Positions 8,698 to 16,679 are shown, counted from the stretch's first letter. The stretch: 49,236 nucleotides of DNA from Clostridium sp. UBA699 (GCA_002298915.1 DBML01000020.1:1-49236); one strand, 5' to 3'. The notes: a model not told the origin generated them from the letters alone. Translations and numbers: made by a program.

Positions 8698-9234
8698 CTA
8701 AATATAGTTAAAGCCAAGCTTGAATGCCTTTGTGTTGATTTCTTCATACTTTTCTTTTCCCTTTTTCCTGAACATATCGTTCATCCCTTTGATTCCTTCC
8801 TCTTCGGTGAAGTCTCCGGAAGCTTTCAGGATTGCTCCGGCCATTACGATGTTGGCTCCCTGCTTGTGGTTTATTTCCTTTGCAAGCGCCAGGCTCGGAA
8901 CCTCGATCACTTTTACGTCATCCCTTACTTCCGTGTCGCAGGTGACCATGTCCTTGTCAACTATCACTATAGCCCCGGGAGCTGCAAGCTTTATGAACAT
9001 CTGGAAGGAAGGGTTGTTCATTGCAAGTATGATGTTTGGCTCCTCCTGAGAAGGGTTGTATATTGTTCCTTCGCCGTATTTTACCGTGCAGTTCGCTGTG
9101 CCGCCTCTCATCGCTGAACCGTAGGAGGGCATCCATGTAGCATTCAGCCCCTTGTGGACCGCTATCTGCGAAATGACCAGTCCGGATGTCAGCACTCCCT
9201 GTCCGCCGTATCCTGAAAACACTATCTCTTTCAT
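8698..9234 (-). CDS. vorC: 2-oxoacid:ferredoxin oxidoreductase, gamma subunit
   Basis: A 178-residue gamma subunit that helps bind CoA in ferredoxin-dependent 2-oxoacid oxidation. The N-terminus has the family signature FSGYGGQGVLTSG and then SYGSAMRGGTANC, typical of KorC/VorC proteins. The start codon follows the beta subunit stop by one base, so the three catalytic subunits are translationally coupled. Naming as VorC rests on the VorB-like alpha subunit; KorC or IorB-type specificity cannot be excluded. Confidence 0.9.
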   Translation of the reverse strand: MKEIVFSGYGGQGVLTSGLVISQIAVHKGLNATWMPSYGSAMRGGTANCTVKYGEGTIYNPSQEEPNIILAMNNPSFQMFIKLAAPGAIVIVDKDMVTCDTEVRDDVKVIEVPSLALAKEINHKQGANIVMAGAILKASGDFTEEEGIKGMNDMFRKKGKEKYEEINTKAFKLGFNYI

Positions 9235-9235
9235 G

Positions 9236-9976
9236 TTATTTTACCTCCCTGGTTTTGAACTCGCCTAGCTGGTAATACGGCAGAAGCTCCTTCTCTATTC
9301 TGGCCATCGCCTGGACCGGCGTCATTCCCCAGTTTGTGGGGCATGCTGCCATGACCTCCACTACCGAGTAGCCTTCTCCGTTTATCTGGGCCTGAAGGGC
9401 GTTCCTGATATAGCCCTTTGTCTTGTTGATGTTGGCAGGCGTGGTTATGGCTCCTCTTGCGGCGTATGCTACGTTGAACTGGCTTGCTGCGAGCTCAGGA
9501 AATTTGAGAGGAAGTCCGGTTGCTTCGCAGTTCCTTCCCATCGGAGATGTCGTTGTCTTCTGCCCCGGCATTGTCGTGGTGCTCATCTGGCCGCCTGTCA
9601 TGCCGTAGTTCGTGTTGTTGACCGTTATAACTGTGAATTTCTCGTTCCTGTAAGCGGCGTTCAGTGTCTCCGCTATCCCTATGCTGTAAGCATCCCCGTC
9701 TCCCTGGTACGCTATCACAATGTTGTCAGGGTTAACCCTCTTCATGGCCGTGCATACCGCACCCGCTCTGCCATGGGAGCAGTGGAGCCTGTCCGTCTCG
9801 AGGCCTCCTCCAAGGTTGCTTGAACAGCCTACCCCGATCCCGAATATCACGTTGCTGTCCTGCCCCAGCTCTTCGAGGCACTCAGTTATCAGCCTTATCA
9901 CGACCCCGTGTCCGCAGCCGGGGCAGAACATCATTGGTTTATCTACGATAGGCGGCACTTTTCTTGCTTTTGCCAT
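9236..9976 (-). CDS. vorA: 2-oxoacid:ferredoxin oxidoreductase, beta subunit (TPP-binding)
   Basis: A 246-residue thiamine-pyrophosphate subunit. The cluster-binding CPGCGHG motif is at residues 18-24, a third Cys in GVGCSSN follows, and the TPP/Mg motif is AYQGDGDAYSIG ending in VNNTNYGMTGGQ. This is the usual length for KorB/VorA. It performs the decarboxylation of the 2-oxoacid and passes electrons to the ferredoxin-like subunit. One base separates it from the alpha and the gamma genes. Confidence 0.93.
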   Translation of the reverse strand: MAKARKVPPIVDKPMMFCPGCGHGVVIRLITECLEELGQDSNVIFGIGVGCSSNLGGGLETDRLHCSHGRAGAVCTAMKRVNPDNIVIAYQGDGDAYSIGIAETLNAAYRNEKFTVITVNNTNYGMTGGQMSTTTMPGQKTTTSPMGRNCEATGLPLKFPELAASQFNVAYAARGAITTPANINKTKGYIRNALQAQINGEGYSVVEVMAACPTNWGMTPVQAMARIEKELLPYYQLGEFKTREVK

Positions 9977-9977
9977 T

Positions 9978-11036
9978 TTAATATACCTCCTTAATTTCCC
10001 CTGCCTTGATCTTTGCGAAGTCCGCTTTAACGGCCTTCATGGCAGGAACGCCGTAAACGTAAGGCAAGCAGTATACAGGCGCTGAGCATTTCGAAGTCTT
10101 CCTTGCTGTAAGGGCTACGTCGTCGACCAGCTGCCCCGTGGCGTTTGATTCAACCGTTATGAATCCTTTAACATCCGGGTTGACATCTGCAAACGCTTTT
10201 TCTGGGAACGGCCATGCTGTTATTACCCTGATAATCCCCACCTTGTGACCTTCAGCTCTGAGCTGCTCCACGACCCCCATCGTTGATCTTGCGGGAAGGC
10301 CGTAAGCGACGAACACGTAGTCAGCGTCTTCAACTCCCGAGCTTTCCCATCTCTGCTCGTTTTCCTTTATTGCAGCATACTTTTCGTTGAGGGCTACCGC
10401 TTCTTTCCTGGAGTTCCTGTCGAATATGCCGATCTTCTTGCAGCTGTATTTTCCATCGAAGCCCCAAGGCATCCTCTTAACTTCCTGGAAATCCGGAAGA
10501 TCGCAAGGCTCCATCATCTGGCCCAGCGCTCCTTCGCTCATAAGTATGGATACCACCCTGTATTTTTCTGCAAGGTCGAATGCAAGGCCCACCTGGTCTA
10601 CCGCTTCCTGTATGCTTGACGGGCAGAGCACTATGCATCTGTAGTCTCCGTTGCCGCCGCCCCTAGTTTCCCTGAGGTAGTCGCACTGCGATGTGTAGAG
10701 TGTGCCAAGCCCGTTGCCGTAGCGCACCATGTTTATTATCACCGCAGGCAGCTCCTCGTCTGAAAGCACGGATATGCCCTCCTGCTTAAGGCTTATTCCC
10801 GGTCCTGACGACGCTGTAAGGCTTCTTACTCCGCAGGCAGCTCCTCCTATGACCATGTTGATCCCGGCAAGCTCGCTTTCCGCCTGAATGAACGTCCCTC
10901 CAACCTCTTCCATCCTTGTCGAAAGGTACTCCATAATTTCAGTTGAAGGCGTTATCGGATATCCTGCATAAAGTCTGGCTCCGTACCTGACAGCCGCTTC
11001 CGCTATCGCGTGGTTTCCTTTTATCATGTCTCCCAT
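9978..11036 (-). CDS. vorB: 2-oxoacid:ferredoxin oxidoreductase, alpha subunit (VorB-like)
   Basis: A 352-residue alpha subunit. The pyrimidine-binding domain shows AGYPITPSTEIMEYL, FIQAESELAGINMVIGAA-like text (IGGAACGVRSLTASSGPG) and the second domain follows from about residue 235 (YVFVAYGLPARSTMGVV). It is most like proteins annotated as 3-methyl-2-oxobutanoate dehydrogenase subunit VorB, so branched-chain 2-oxoacids are the best guess for substrate. This specificity is family inference. The ribosome binding site AGGAGG-like GGAGGTAATG lies directly upstream. Confidence 0.92.
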   Translation of the reverse strand: MGDMIKGNHAIAEAAVRYGARLYAGYPITPSTEIMEYLSTRMEEVGGTFIQAESELAGINMVIGGAACGVRSLTASSGPGISLKQEGISVLSDEELPAVIINMVRYGNGLGTLYTSQCDYLRETRGGGNGDYRCIVLCPSSIQEAVDQVGLAFDLAEKYRVVSILMSEGALGQMMEPCDLPDFQEVKRMPWGFDGKYSCKKIGIFDRNSRKEAVALNEKYAAIKENEQRWESSGVEDADYVFVAYGLPARSTMGVVEQLRAEGHKVGIIRVITAWPFPEKAFADVNPDVKGFITVESNATGQLVDDVALTARKTSKCSAPVYCLPYVYGVPAMKAVKADFAKIKAGEIKEVY

Positions 11037-11054
11037 TTCCCATTACCTCCTTTC

Positions 11055-11255
11055 TTAATTCCCCAAAACTTCGTATACGCCGTCTGGACATACGGTGTAG
11101 CATATGCCGCAGCCTATGCATTTTTCATCATCTATCGTCACCGGCCTGTACCCTGCGGTGTTGATCTCCTCTATGAACGAGATTGCCTTCTTGGGACAAT
11201 ATTCGGCGCATAGGCCGCACTGCTTGCATCTTTCCTGTTTTACTTTAACTTTCAT
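11055..11255 (-). CDS. vorD: 2[4Fe-4S] ferredoxin-like delta subunit of the oxidoreductase
   Basis: A 66-residue protein with two cluster motifs, CKQCGLCAEYCPKK and CIGCGICYTVCPD, that is CxxCxxCxxxCP twice. It would carry electrons from the TPP site to free ferredoxin. Its place as the first of the four oxidoreductase genes and the 18-base spacing to the alpha subunit support the delta role. Confidence 0.93.
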   Translation of the reverse strand: MKVKVKQERCKQCGLCAEYCPKKAISFIEEINTAGYRPVTIDDEKCIGCGICYTVCPDGVYEVLGN

Positions 11256-11271
11256 CGTCTTATACCTCCAA

Positions 11272-12180
11272 TTATAATTTGCCTATGCTCTTGGCAACCA
11301 GGCAGGCGAGAGCTATCGAGTTAAGCTTTATCTCTGCTGTGTCCCCCCTTGACCCGAGCACTATCGGATGGGTTGCACCAAGGACTATACCTGCCCACTT
11401 TGCCTTGTTGAAATACAGCCAGGATTTCCCCAGCACGTTACCAACCTCAATGTTCGGAGCGAAGAACAGGTCAACGTCCCCTGATATGCTGCTGTCGATT
11501 CCCTTGTGCCTGGCTATTTCCTCGTCGAGGGCTATATCCAGCGGCATTGGACCCTCAATTATACAGTCCGGGATCTCACCCCTGGCTCCCATATCCGCCA
11601 GCGCTTTCGCGTCCATGGTTACCGGCATCTTTTCGCTTACAAGCTCGTTTGCGGCAAGTGCGGCGACCTTAGGCCTTTCAATCCCGATGGCTTTGACCGC
11701 CATCAGCGCGTTTGTCAGTATCCCCTTTTTCTGCTCCAGGTCAGGAGCTACGTTGATACCGCTGTCTGTGCAGAACACTATCTTCTTGTGGCCGGGGATC
11801 TCATATGTCGCCATGTGGCTTATCAGCCTTCCCGTCCTAAGCCCTTCTTCCTTGTTTAGGACCGCCCTCATGAAAATGCTGGTGTTGACAAACCCCTTCA
11901 TGAGAACCTGGGCTTTTCCGTCCCTTACAAGGGACACTGCCTTAAGCGAAGCCGCTGCCTCGTCCTCTTCGTTCACCACTTCAGCGTTCTCCAGCCCGAC
12001 TTCCTTCATCATCTGCCTGATGAGCTTCTCGTCGCCTACCAGGATCGGCTCCGCGAGTCCGATGTCCTGAGCCATCTTCATCACCTTGAGCACCTCCATG
12101 TCCTGCGCAACAGCAACGCTTATCCGGAAAGGCCCGTAGCCCTTTGCTTTTTCAACTATTTCAGAAAAACTTCTAAACAT
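11272..12180 (-). CDS. ptb: Phosphate butyryltransferase (phosphotransbutyrylase)
   Basis: A 302-residue enzyme converting acyl-CoA and phosphate to acyl-phosphate and CoA, in the PTA_PTB fold. Visible are ISVAVAQDMEVLKVM at the N-terminus, LMKGFVNTSIFMRAVLN near residue 95, FCTDSGINVAPDLEQK and the C-terminal GATHPIVLGSRGDTAE. The length fits Ptb (about 300) better than phosphotransacetylase. It sits in the same operon as butyrate kinase, so the acyl-CoA made by the oxidoreductase would be turned into acyl-phosphate here. Family members accept isobutyryl- and isovaleryl-CoA as well as butyryl-CoA. Confidence 0.93.
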   Translation of the reverse strand: MFRSFSEIVEKAKGYGPFRISVAVAQDMEVLKVMKMAQDIGLAEPILVGDEKLIRQMMKEVGLENAEVVNEEDEAAASLKAVSLVRDGKAQVLMKGFVNTSIFMRAVLNKEEGLRTGRLISHMATYEIPGHKKIVFCTDSGINVAPDLEQKKGILTNALMAVKAIGIERPKVAALAANELVSEKMPVTMDAKALADMGARGEIPDCIIEGPMPLDIALDEEIARHKGIDSSISGDVDLFFAPNIEVGNVLGKSWLYFNKAKWAGIVLGATHPIVLGSRGDTAEIKLNSIALACLVAKSIGKL

Positions 12181-12201
12181 ATCATTCCTCTTCCTCCCAG
12201 C

Positions 12202-13335
12202 TTACGCTTTCAATTTATCTATAAGTTCCGGATTTTCGAACAAAGCCAGGCCGGTGAGTGCAAGGAGCTTCATGCCTGTTACAGCGCTTTCCCTGGCGTA
12301 TGGTTTCTTCATGGCTTCCAGGAATTCCTCAGTGTGCGGAAATTCATCGTTTTCAGCGCATTTAAGGAAAGGGTGGATTGCCGGAAGCTTGCAGCTTACA
12401 TCTCCCATGTCTGTCGAACCTCCGAAAACAGGCGGTCCTTCAGAAATTCCGAGCTCTGCAAGCCTCTCCCTGAATATTTTCACCAGCACCGGATTCTCGT
12501 TCAGCCCCAGGCAGGTTCGCTCGAACTGGCTGTATTCAAGCCTGCAGCCTGTGGCCAAGGCCGCCGCTTTGGCGCAGTTGATGACCTTCTCCGTTACCTC
12601 GTTGTAGTAATCAAGCTCCCTGGCCCTCACCTCAAGCCTTATCCTGCACCTGTCAGGTATGGAGTTCACGACCGTTCCTCCGTCCAGCACTATGCCGTGA
12701 ATCCTGGTTCCGTCCCTGAGCTGCTGCCTGAGCACGCTGACCCCGTTGTACAGCATAACCACCGCATCGAGGGCGTTCACTCCTTCGAAAGGCTTTGCTC
12801 CCGCGTGGGCCGTCTTTCCTTCGAAGGTGAAGTCGTAGCCGCCTATGGTTGTGACGACAGGATCCGCGCAGGTTGACGAGAACGGGTGCACCATCATGGC
12901 TGCGTCGTAACCGTCGAAAACACCCTTCTCAATGAGGTAGGGCTTGCCTTCCCCTATCTCTTCTCCCGGTGTGCCTATGATGCTGACCTCTCCCTGATAG
13001 GTGTCCAGTAAGCTTGCAAGCGCCATTCCTGCACCCACGCTCATAGCTGCTATCAGGTTGTGCCCGCACGCATGGCCATAGCCGGGAAGCGCATCGTACT
13101 CCGCAAGGAATGCCAGCTTAGGCCCTTCGCCGTTTTTCTTTGTGGCCCTGAAAGCCGTTGCCATCCCGGCCAGGTTCTCCTCTACTTCGAAGCCTTCGCT
13201 TTTGAGGTATTCTGCGAGCTTGTCAGCCGCCTTCCGCTCCTCCATTGCAATTTCAGGATTTTCCATTAAATAGTCGCTTACTGCCAGTATTCCATCCTTA
13301 TTCTTTTCGACTTCCGAGAATATCCTATCTTTCAT
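12202..13335 (-). CDS. M20D family amidohydrolase (AbgB/IAA-amino-acid-hydrolase type)
   Basis: A 377-residue metallo-amidohydrolase of the group that splits N-acyl amino acids or p-aminobenzoyl-glutamate. Landmarks are FLAEYDALPGYGHACGHNL (metal ligands, about residues 76-94), GTPGEEIGEGKPYL (catalytic Glu), MVHPF, AHAGAKPFEGVNALDAVV in the lid domain and GGSTDMGDVS near the C-terminus. It lies between the kinase and the phosphotransferase, two bases after the kinase stop. Its presence inside a keto-acid oxidation operon suggests that the real nutrient is an acylated or conjugated amino acid; this is inference. Confidence 0.9.
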   Translation of the reverse strand: MKDRIFSEVEKNKDGILAVSDYLMENPEIAMEERKAADKLAEYLKSEGFEVEENLAGMATAFRATKKNGEGPKLAFLAEYDALPGYGHACGHNLIAAMSVGAGMALASLLDTYQGEVSIIGTPGEEIGEGKPYLIEKGVFDGYDAAMMVHPFSSTCADPVVTTIGGYDFTFEGKTAHAGAKPFEGVNALDAVVMLYNGVSVLRQQLRDGTRIHGIVLDGGTVVNSIPDRCRIRLEVRARELDYYNEVTEKVINCAKAAALATGCRLEYSQFERTCLGLNENPVLVKIFRERLAELGISEGPPVFGGSTDMGDVSCKLPAIHPFLKCAENDEFPHTEEFLEAMKKPYARESAVTGMKLLALTGLALFENPELIDKLKA

Positions 13336-13337
13336 AT

Positions 13338-14408
13338 TTACCTCCCGTCAGGGTATACTTTTGCTTTTTCGGCTCCTGACAGCACCCTAAGCGCCCCCAT
13401 AGCCAGGGATTCCAGCTCCTCCTCGCCGGGCACCGCTATGACCGGTGCGATGAACTTGACCCTTGAGGTTATATCCCCTACGATCCTTTTCGAGTATGCA
13501 ATGCCGCCAGTTATCACTATGCAGTCCACCTCTCCTGAAAGCACGGCAGCCTGGGAACCTATCTCCTTTGCGCACTGGTATGCGAAAGCCTTCAGAACGA
13601 GGTCGGCCTTATCGCTGCCGTTTTGCGCCATGGCTTCAACTTCCTGCATGTCCTTAGTCTTGAGGTAATCATATATGCCACCCTTGGTGCTTACCTTTGC
13701 CACCATCTCTTCATAGGTGTACTTTCCCGAGTAGCATAGCTGGATGAGCGGGTATGTCGGGAGGCCGCCGCTTCTTTCAGGCGAGAATGCTCCGTCCACC
13801 CTTCCTGCTCCTCCGTCGATCGCCCTGCCCTTCCTGTGGGCTGCTATGGATACTCCGGACCCCAGATGGACGACTATCATGTTCATGTCCTCGTACCTGC
13901 TCCCGGACTCCTCCGCCACCTTTCGCGCCACCGCTTTGTGGTTCAGGGAATGCAGCCAGCTCGCCTTCTCAATATCAGAGATCCCCGTTATCCTCGCTTC
14001 CGGCTCGAATTCATCTACAGACACGGGATCGACCACATATGACGGTATGCCGAGCTTGTCCGCCAGGTTCCTGGCGAGGACGCAGCCGAGGTTTGAAGCA
14101 TGCTCCCCGTTTACGGCGTTCCTAACGTCGTCTACCATTAAATCGTTTACTTCATAGGTGCCGCCTTCTATAGGCCTCAAAAGACCGCCGCGTCCCACGA
14201 CAGCAGAGAGGGTTGCGAGGTCCACTTCCTCATCCTCCAGCGTCTTCATTATCAGGTCGAGTCGGTATCCGTACTCGTCGAACACTCTGGCGAAATCCTT
14301 CAGGTCGTCGGCGGAATGGACTATAGTCTTCCTGAAAACAAGATCCCTTTCTTCATATACTGCGATTTTTGTCGATGTACCACCTGGATTAATGGCTAAT
14401 ACCTTCAT
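13338..14408 (-). CDS. buk: Butyrate kinase (or branched-chain fatty acid kinase)
   Basis: A 356-residue ASKHA-fold kinase making acid and ATP from acyl-phosphate and ADP. The phosphate-binding N-terminus is VLAINPGGTSTKIAVYEE, followed by AVVGRGGLLRPIEGGTYEVN, VVHLGSGVSIAAHRKGRAIDGG and the adenosine site ITGGIAYSKRI. Length and motifs match Buk rather than acetate kinase. It is the first gene of the nine-gene operon, preceded by a 185-base leader with three repeat operators. Together with Ptb it is the substrate-level phosphorylation step of the pathway. Confidence 0.94.
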   Translation of the reverse strand: MKVLAINPGGTSTKIAVYEERDLVFRKTIVHSADDLKDFARVFDEYGYRLDLIMKTLEDEEVDLATLSAVVGRGGLLRPIEGGTYEVNDLMVDDVRNAVNGEHASNLGCVLARNLADKLGIPSYVVDPVSVDEFEPEARITGISDIEKASWLHSLNHKAVARKVAEESGSRYEDMNMIVVHLGSGVSIAAHRKGRAIDGGAGRVDGAFSPERSGGLPTYPLIQLCYSGKYTYEEMVAKVSTKGGIYDYLKTKDMQEVEAMAQNGSDKADLVLKAFAYQCAKEIGSQAAVLSGEVDCIVITGGIAYSKRIVGDITSRVKFIAPVIAVPGEEELESLAMGALRVLSGAEKAKVYPDGR

Positions 14409-14431
14409 TTCTCACTTCTCCTTTTTCATTC

Positions 14432-14456
14432 GTTCCTTTCACCGGAACAACGTTCC
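14432..14456. repeat. IclR-type operator-like repeat, copy 1
   Basis: GTTCC-N7-GGAAC-N3-GTTCC, with the 13-bp palindrome core GGAACAACGTTCC at 14444-14456. It lies in the leader of the butyrate kinase operon, about 25 bases before the start codon. Confidence 0.75.
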
Positions 14457-14477
14457 ATTAATTGAATAAAAAAATTT

Positions 14478-14502
14478 GTTCCCTTGAAAGGAACGACGTT
14501 CC
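14478..14502. repeat. IclR-type operator-like repeat, copy 2
   Basis: Same architecture: GTTCC at 14478, GGAAC at 14490, GTTCC at 14498. The core differs from copy 1 by one base (GAC instead of AAC between half-sites). Confidence 0.75.
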
Positions 14503-14551
14503 ATTATTAGGCTTGAAATTTGGGATGGCTTCCCATCCGCGTTTTCCGAGC

Positions 14552-14576
14552 GTTCCCTCGAGTGGAACAACGTTCC
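14552..14576. repeat. IclR-type operator-like repeat, copy 3
   Basis: GTTCC at 14552, GGAAC at 14564, GTTCC at 14572, with a core identical to copy 1. It begins about 18 bases downstream of the predicted transcription start of the operon, a typical roadblock or repressor position. Confidence 0.75.
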
Positions 14577-14600
14577 CTTTTTGTATGCTTTTATGCCTTG

Positions 14601-14629
14601 ATTATAGCACCGACGTTTTTTCCTGTAAA
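14601..14629 (-). promoter_or_regulatory. Promoter of the butyrate kinase / keto-acid oxidation operon
   Basis: On the minus strand TTTACA (14624-14629) and TATAAT (14601-14606) are 17 bases apart, giving a start near 14594 and a leader of about 185 bases. Operator-like repeats lie on both sides of it. Confidence 0.85.
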
Positions 14630-14700
14630 GAGGATTTTGGATAAATTGGTCAAAACTTTTTTCCGCAGCAGAAACCTGCTGTTCCGAAAACGGCTTGTTT

Positions 14701-14725
14701 GTTGCTTTTAAAGGAACAGCGTTCC
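14701..14725. repeat. IclR-type operator-like repeat, copy 4
   Basis: GTTGC at 14701 (one mismatch), GGAAC at 14713, GTTCC at 14721. The spacing is the same as in the other three copies. It is upstream of the operon promoter, between it and the IclR stop codon. Confidence 0.65.
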
Positions 14726-14742
14726 GCTTTATAGGAAAGATT

Positions 14743-15519
14743 TTATTTAAGCAGTGAAGATATCTCTGCAGCAGTCCTCTTGACTTCGTTTACCATATCC
14801 TCCGAATTCATGGATTTCATCCTGACTGTGGGACCTGACAAGCTGATAGCCGCCACCGCCCTCCTGTTCCTGTCCAGGATTGGAGCTGCAATGCAAGTCA
14901 ATCCTATCTCCTGTTCCTCGTTGTCTATAGCATATCCCTTTGCCCTTATATCTTCAAGCTCGCGCATCAGCGCTTCCCAGTTCTTCAGCGTGTTTGGAGT
15001 GTATTCTGCGAATTCCTCCTTTTTTGCCATGTCGAGCACTTCCTGTGTTGAAAACGCCAGAAGGCATTTCCCTACAGCCGAGCAATAGCAGTCGCTCGTG
15101 GAACCTACCCCCGGATTGATCACCAGGACCTGGTTAGTGCTTTCCTCCTTGTGGATCAGCACGCTCTTAGGATATTTCCCTGAAGCAGTGTCGAGCACAG
15201 ATACGTTCACGACCTCGTTGAACTTTTGGGAAAGCTTCTTTGCAAAAGGCTGAACAAGCTGCTTGAGAGGTATCTTGTCCCCGACAGCCATTCCGATGGA
15301 GTAAAGCTTGATCCCCAGCCAGTACTTCCCATTTTCAGGGTTCTGCTGCACAAAGCCTTTCTTTTCTAGGGTGGCGAGGGTCCTGTAGACCGTGCTTTTG
15401 TACAATCCCAGAGCCGTGCCTATTTCTGTAACCCCGAGCTCTCTCTTCTCTTCGTAAAGCAGCAGGATTATGTCGAGCGCCCTGTCGATTGAGCCTATCT
15501 TTTCTGAACCTGCATCCAT
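14743..15519 (-). CDS. IclR family transcriptional regulator
   Basis: A 258-residue regulator. The winged helix occupies residues 6-70 (SIDRALDIILLLYEEKRELGVTE, then GLYKSTVYRTLATLEKKGFV), and the GAF-like effector domain follows, with the usual C-terminal segment CIAAPILDRNRRAVAAISLSGP. The start at 15519 follows AGGAGG by six bases; the longer frame runs through the promoter and terminator upstream. It lies immediately upstream of the keto-acid oxidation operon in the same direction, and the repeats in between are its probable binding sites. Whether it activates or represses cannot be read from sequence. Confidence 0.9.
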   Translation of the reverse strand: MDAGSEKIGSIDRALDIILLLYEEKRELGVTEIGTALGLYKSTVYRTLATLEKKGFVQQNPENGKYWLGIKLYSIGMAVGDKIPLKQLVQPFAKKLSQKFNEVVNVSVLDTASGKYPKSVLIHKEESTNQVLVINPGVGSTSDCYCSAVGKCLLAFSTQEVLDMAKKEEFAEYTPNTLKNWEALMRELEDIRAKGYAIDNEEQEIGLTCIAAPILDRNRRAVAAISLSGPTVRMKSMNSEDMVNEVKRTAAEISSLLK

Positions 15520-15552
15520 GATTGTCCTCCTTTCTTGTATCTGTTCTCCTAA

Positions 15553-15581
15553 TATATAACAGAGAAGCATTCCTCTGTCAA
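15553..15581 (-). promoter_or_regulatory. Promoter of the IclR gene with an embedded inverted repeat
   Basis: TTGACA (15576-15581) and TATATA (15553-15558), 17 bases apart. The spacer is framed by an inverted repeat, ACAGAG (15559-15564) and CTCTGT (15573-15578), which could be an operator. It does not match the GGAAC-type repeat next to the butyrate kinase gene. Confidence 0.8.
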
Positions 15582-15584
15582 CGT

Positions 15585-15627
15585 CAAAAAAAGCGGCATG
15601 CCGGGCTTTGATGAACCTGCCCGGCAT
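15585..15627 (-). terminator. Terminator of the YbaK-family gene
   Basis: ATGCCGGGC / GCCCGGCAT (15598-15606, 15619-15627) forms a 9-bp stem followed on the minus strand by a short spacer and a run of seven T. Confidence 0.88.
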
Positions 15628-15637
15628 AAGCCTTTCT

Positions 15638-16135
15638 TCATATCTTTACATATTTGACCTTGTTCCCAAAGTGGTTGATGTACTTCATGAGGTCATCAAA
15701 GGAAATCCATACCGTTGCTGTGTTCGTGTTTGGATGGAATCCAAGGCTGTCCTTTCCTACTATGTCCTTATCCAGCACTACCTCAACAGCGTGTGCCTCG
15801 TCGTTGATAACGCCCAGCGGTGTTACCTCGCCCTGGGAGAGCTTGAGATATTTGGCCAGCCTGTCAGCCGATGCAAAGCTCAGCCTAGTGCTTCCTATCT
15901 GGTCCCTTATCTTCTTCAGGTCCGCAGTCTTGTCCTTTTCAAGGACAACAAGGTAATGCTTCTTACCTTTCTCATCCCTCAGGAAAAGGTTCTTGCACAC
16001 CCCGCCCTTTTCAGTTATGCCCAGCTGGTCCATCTCCTCTATGGTGTACACAGCAGGGTGCTCCATCATCTCGTATTGGATGCCAAGCTCCTTGAGCTTT
16101 TCATATACCTTGTCCTGCACTCTTTCTTCTGACAT
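15638..16135 (-). CDS. proX: YbaK/ProX-type aminoacyl-tRNA deacylase (INS-like domain)
   Basis: A 165-residue single-domain trans-editing protein that hydrolyses mischarged tRNA, usually alanyl-tRNA(Pro). Landmarks are the N-terminal YEMMEHPAVYTIEEM, then KNLFLRDEKGKKHYLVVLEKDK with the catalytic Lys, LSFASADRLAKYLKLSQGEVTPLGVIND and DLMKYINHFGNKVKYVKI. A strong AGGAGG lies nine bases before the ATG. It is 53 bases downstream of the CoA-binding protein gene and may be read with it. Exact tRNA specificity is not visible. Confidence 0.9.
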   Translation of the reverse strand: MSEERVQDKVYEKLKELGIQYEMMEHPAVYTIEEMDQLGITEKGGVCKNLFLRDEKGKKHYLVVLEKDKTADLKKIRDQIGSTRLSFASADRLAKYLKLSQGEVTPLGVINDEAHAVEVVLDKDIVGKDSLGFHPNTNTATVWISFDDLMKYINHFGNKVKYVKI

Positions 16136-16188
16136 TTTGAAATCCTCCTTCAGCTAATAAGTAGTTTATTTCCCGCAGCCGACCGCCT

Positions 16189-16566
16189 TTAAGGCAGGGC
16201 CACCAGCACGCAATCCAGAACGTATTCCAGCCCCAGCTGCTCCGTTATTCTCAGCACCTCGTCGTCGTAGGTATGAGGCTGAAACCAGATGTACCTTACG
16301 CCCAGCTTTGCAGCCTCCTCCAGCACTGGAATAGCCCTTTTTGGCGAAACCACCATGTCTATGACTTCAGGCACCTTTGGCAGCTCCGACAGTGACCCGT
16401 AGCAGGGATCTCCGTCGACGATATCGTACATCGGGTTTACTGCATAGACCTCGTAGCACCTCTGCTTGAGCCTCCTGTATATCCTGTTTCCGAATTTCTC
16501 GGGGTTTTCTGTGGCTCCTACTACGGCCCAGACTTTCTTGCCCAGCATCACTTCATTATCGCACAT
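16189..16566 (-). CDS. CoA-binding (Rossmann) domain protein, YccU-like
   Basis: A 125-residue protein made of a single CoA-binding Rossmann domain: KVWAVVGATENPEKFGNRIYRRLKQ nucleotide-binding turn, VYAVNPMYDIVDGDPCYGSL, and VEEAAKLGVRYIWFQPHTYDDE. Homologues are related to the N-terminal domain of succinyl-CoA synthetase alpha. They bind CoA or its thioesters but have no established enzymatic role. It has its own promoter (16601-16629). Confidence 0.88.
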   Translation of the reverse strand: MCDNEVMLGKKVWAVVGATENPEKFGNRIYRRLKQRCYEVYAVNPMYDIVDGDPCYGSLSELPKVPEVIDMVVSPKRAIPVLEEAAKLGVRYIWFQPHTYDDEVLRITEQLGLEYVLDCVLVALP

Positions 16567-16600
16567 ATACTAACCTTCTTTCCGCTGCAATTATGACTCT

Positions 16601-16629
16601 ATTATAAAACATTAACCGCGATTATGAAA
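16601..16629 (-). promoter_or_regulatory. Promoter of the CoA-binding protein gene
   Basis: Minus strand TTTCAT (16624-16629) and TATAAT (16601-16606), 17 bases apart. The leader is about 28 bases. Confidence 0.65.
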
Positions 16630-16637
16630 CAAAAATA

Positions 16638-16661
16638 ATGCCGGTTCCTAAAAACCGGCAT
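16638..16661 (-). terminator. Terminator of polysaccharide deacetylase 1
   Basis: ATGCCGGTT / AACCGGCAT stem (16638-16646, 16653-16661), then ATTTTTG on the minus strand. Confidence 0.85.
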
Positions 16662-16679
16662 GAAATCAGCATTTTGAAC

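Noticed and set aside
13060..14157. Several plus-strand frames of 60-137 residues opposite the M20D and buk genes
   Set aside because: They are antisense shadows of strongly conserved enzymes, caused by the high-GC third positions of the real genes.
14462..14711. Short plus-strand frames in the operator region
   Set aside because: They run over the repeat array and promoter, lack ribosome binding sites and have biased composition (poly-Phe/Lys).
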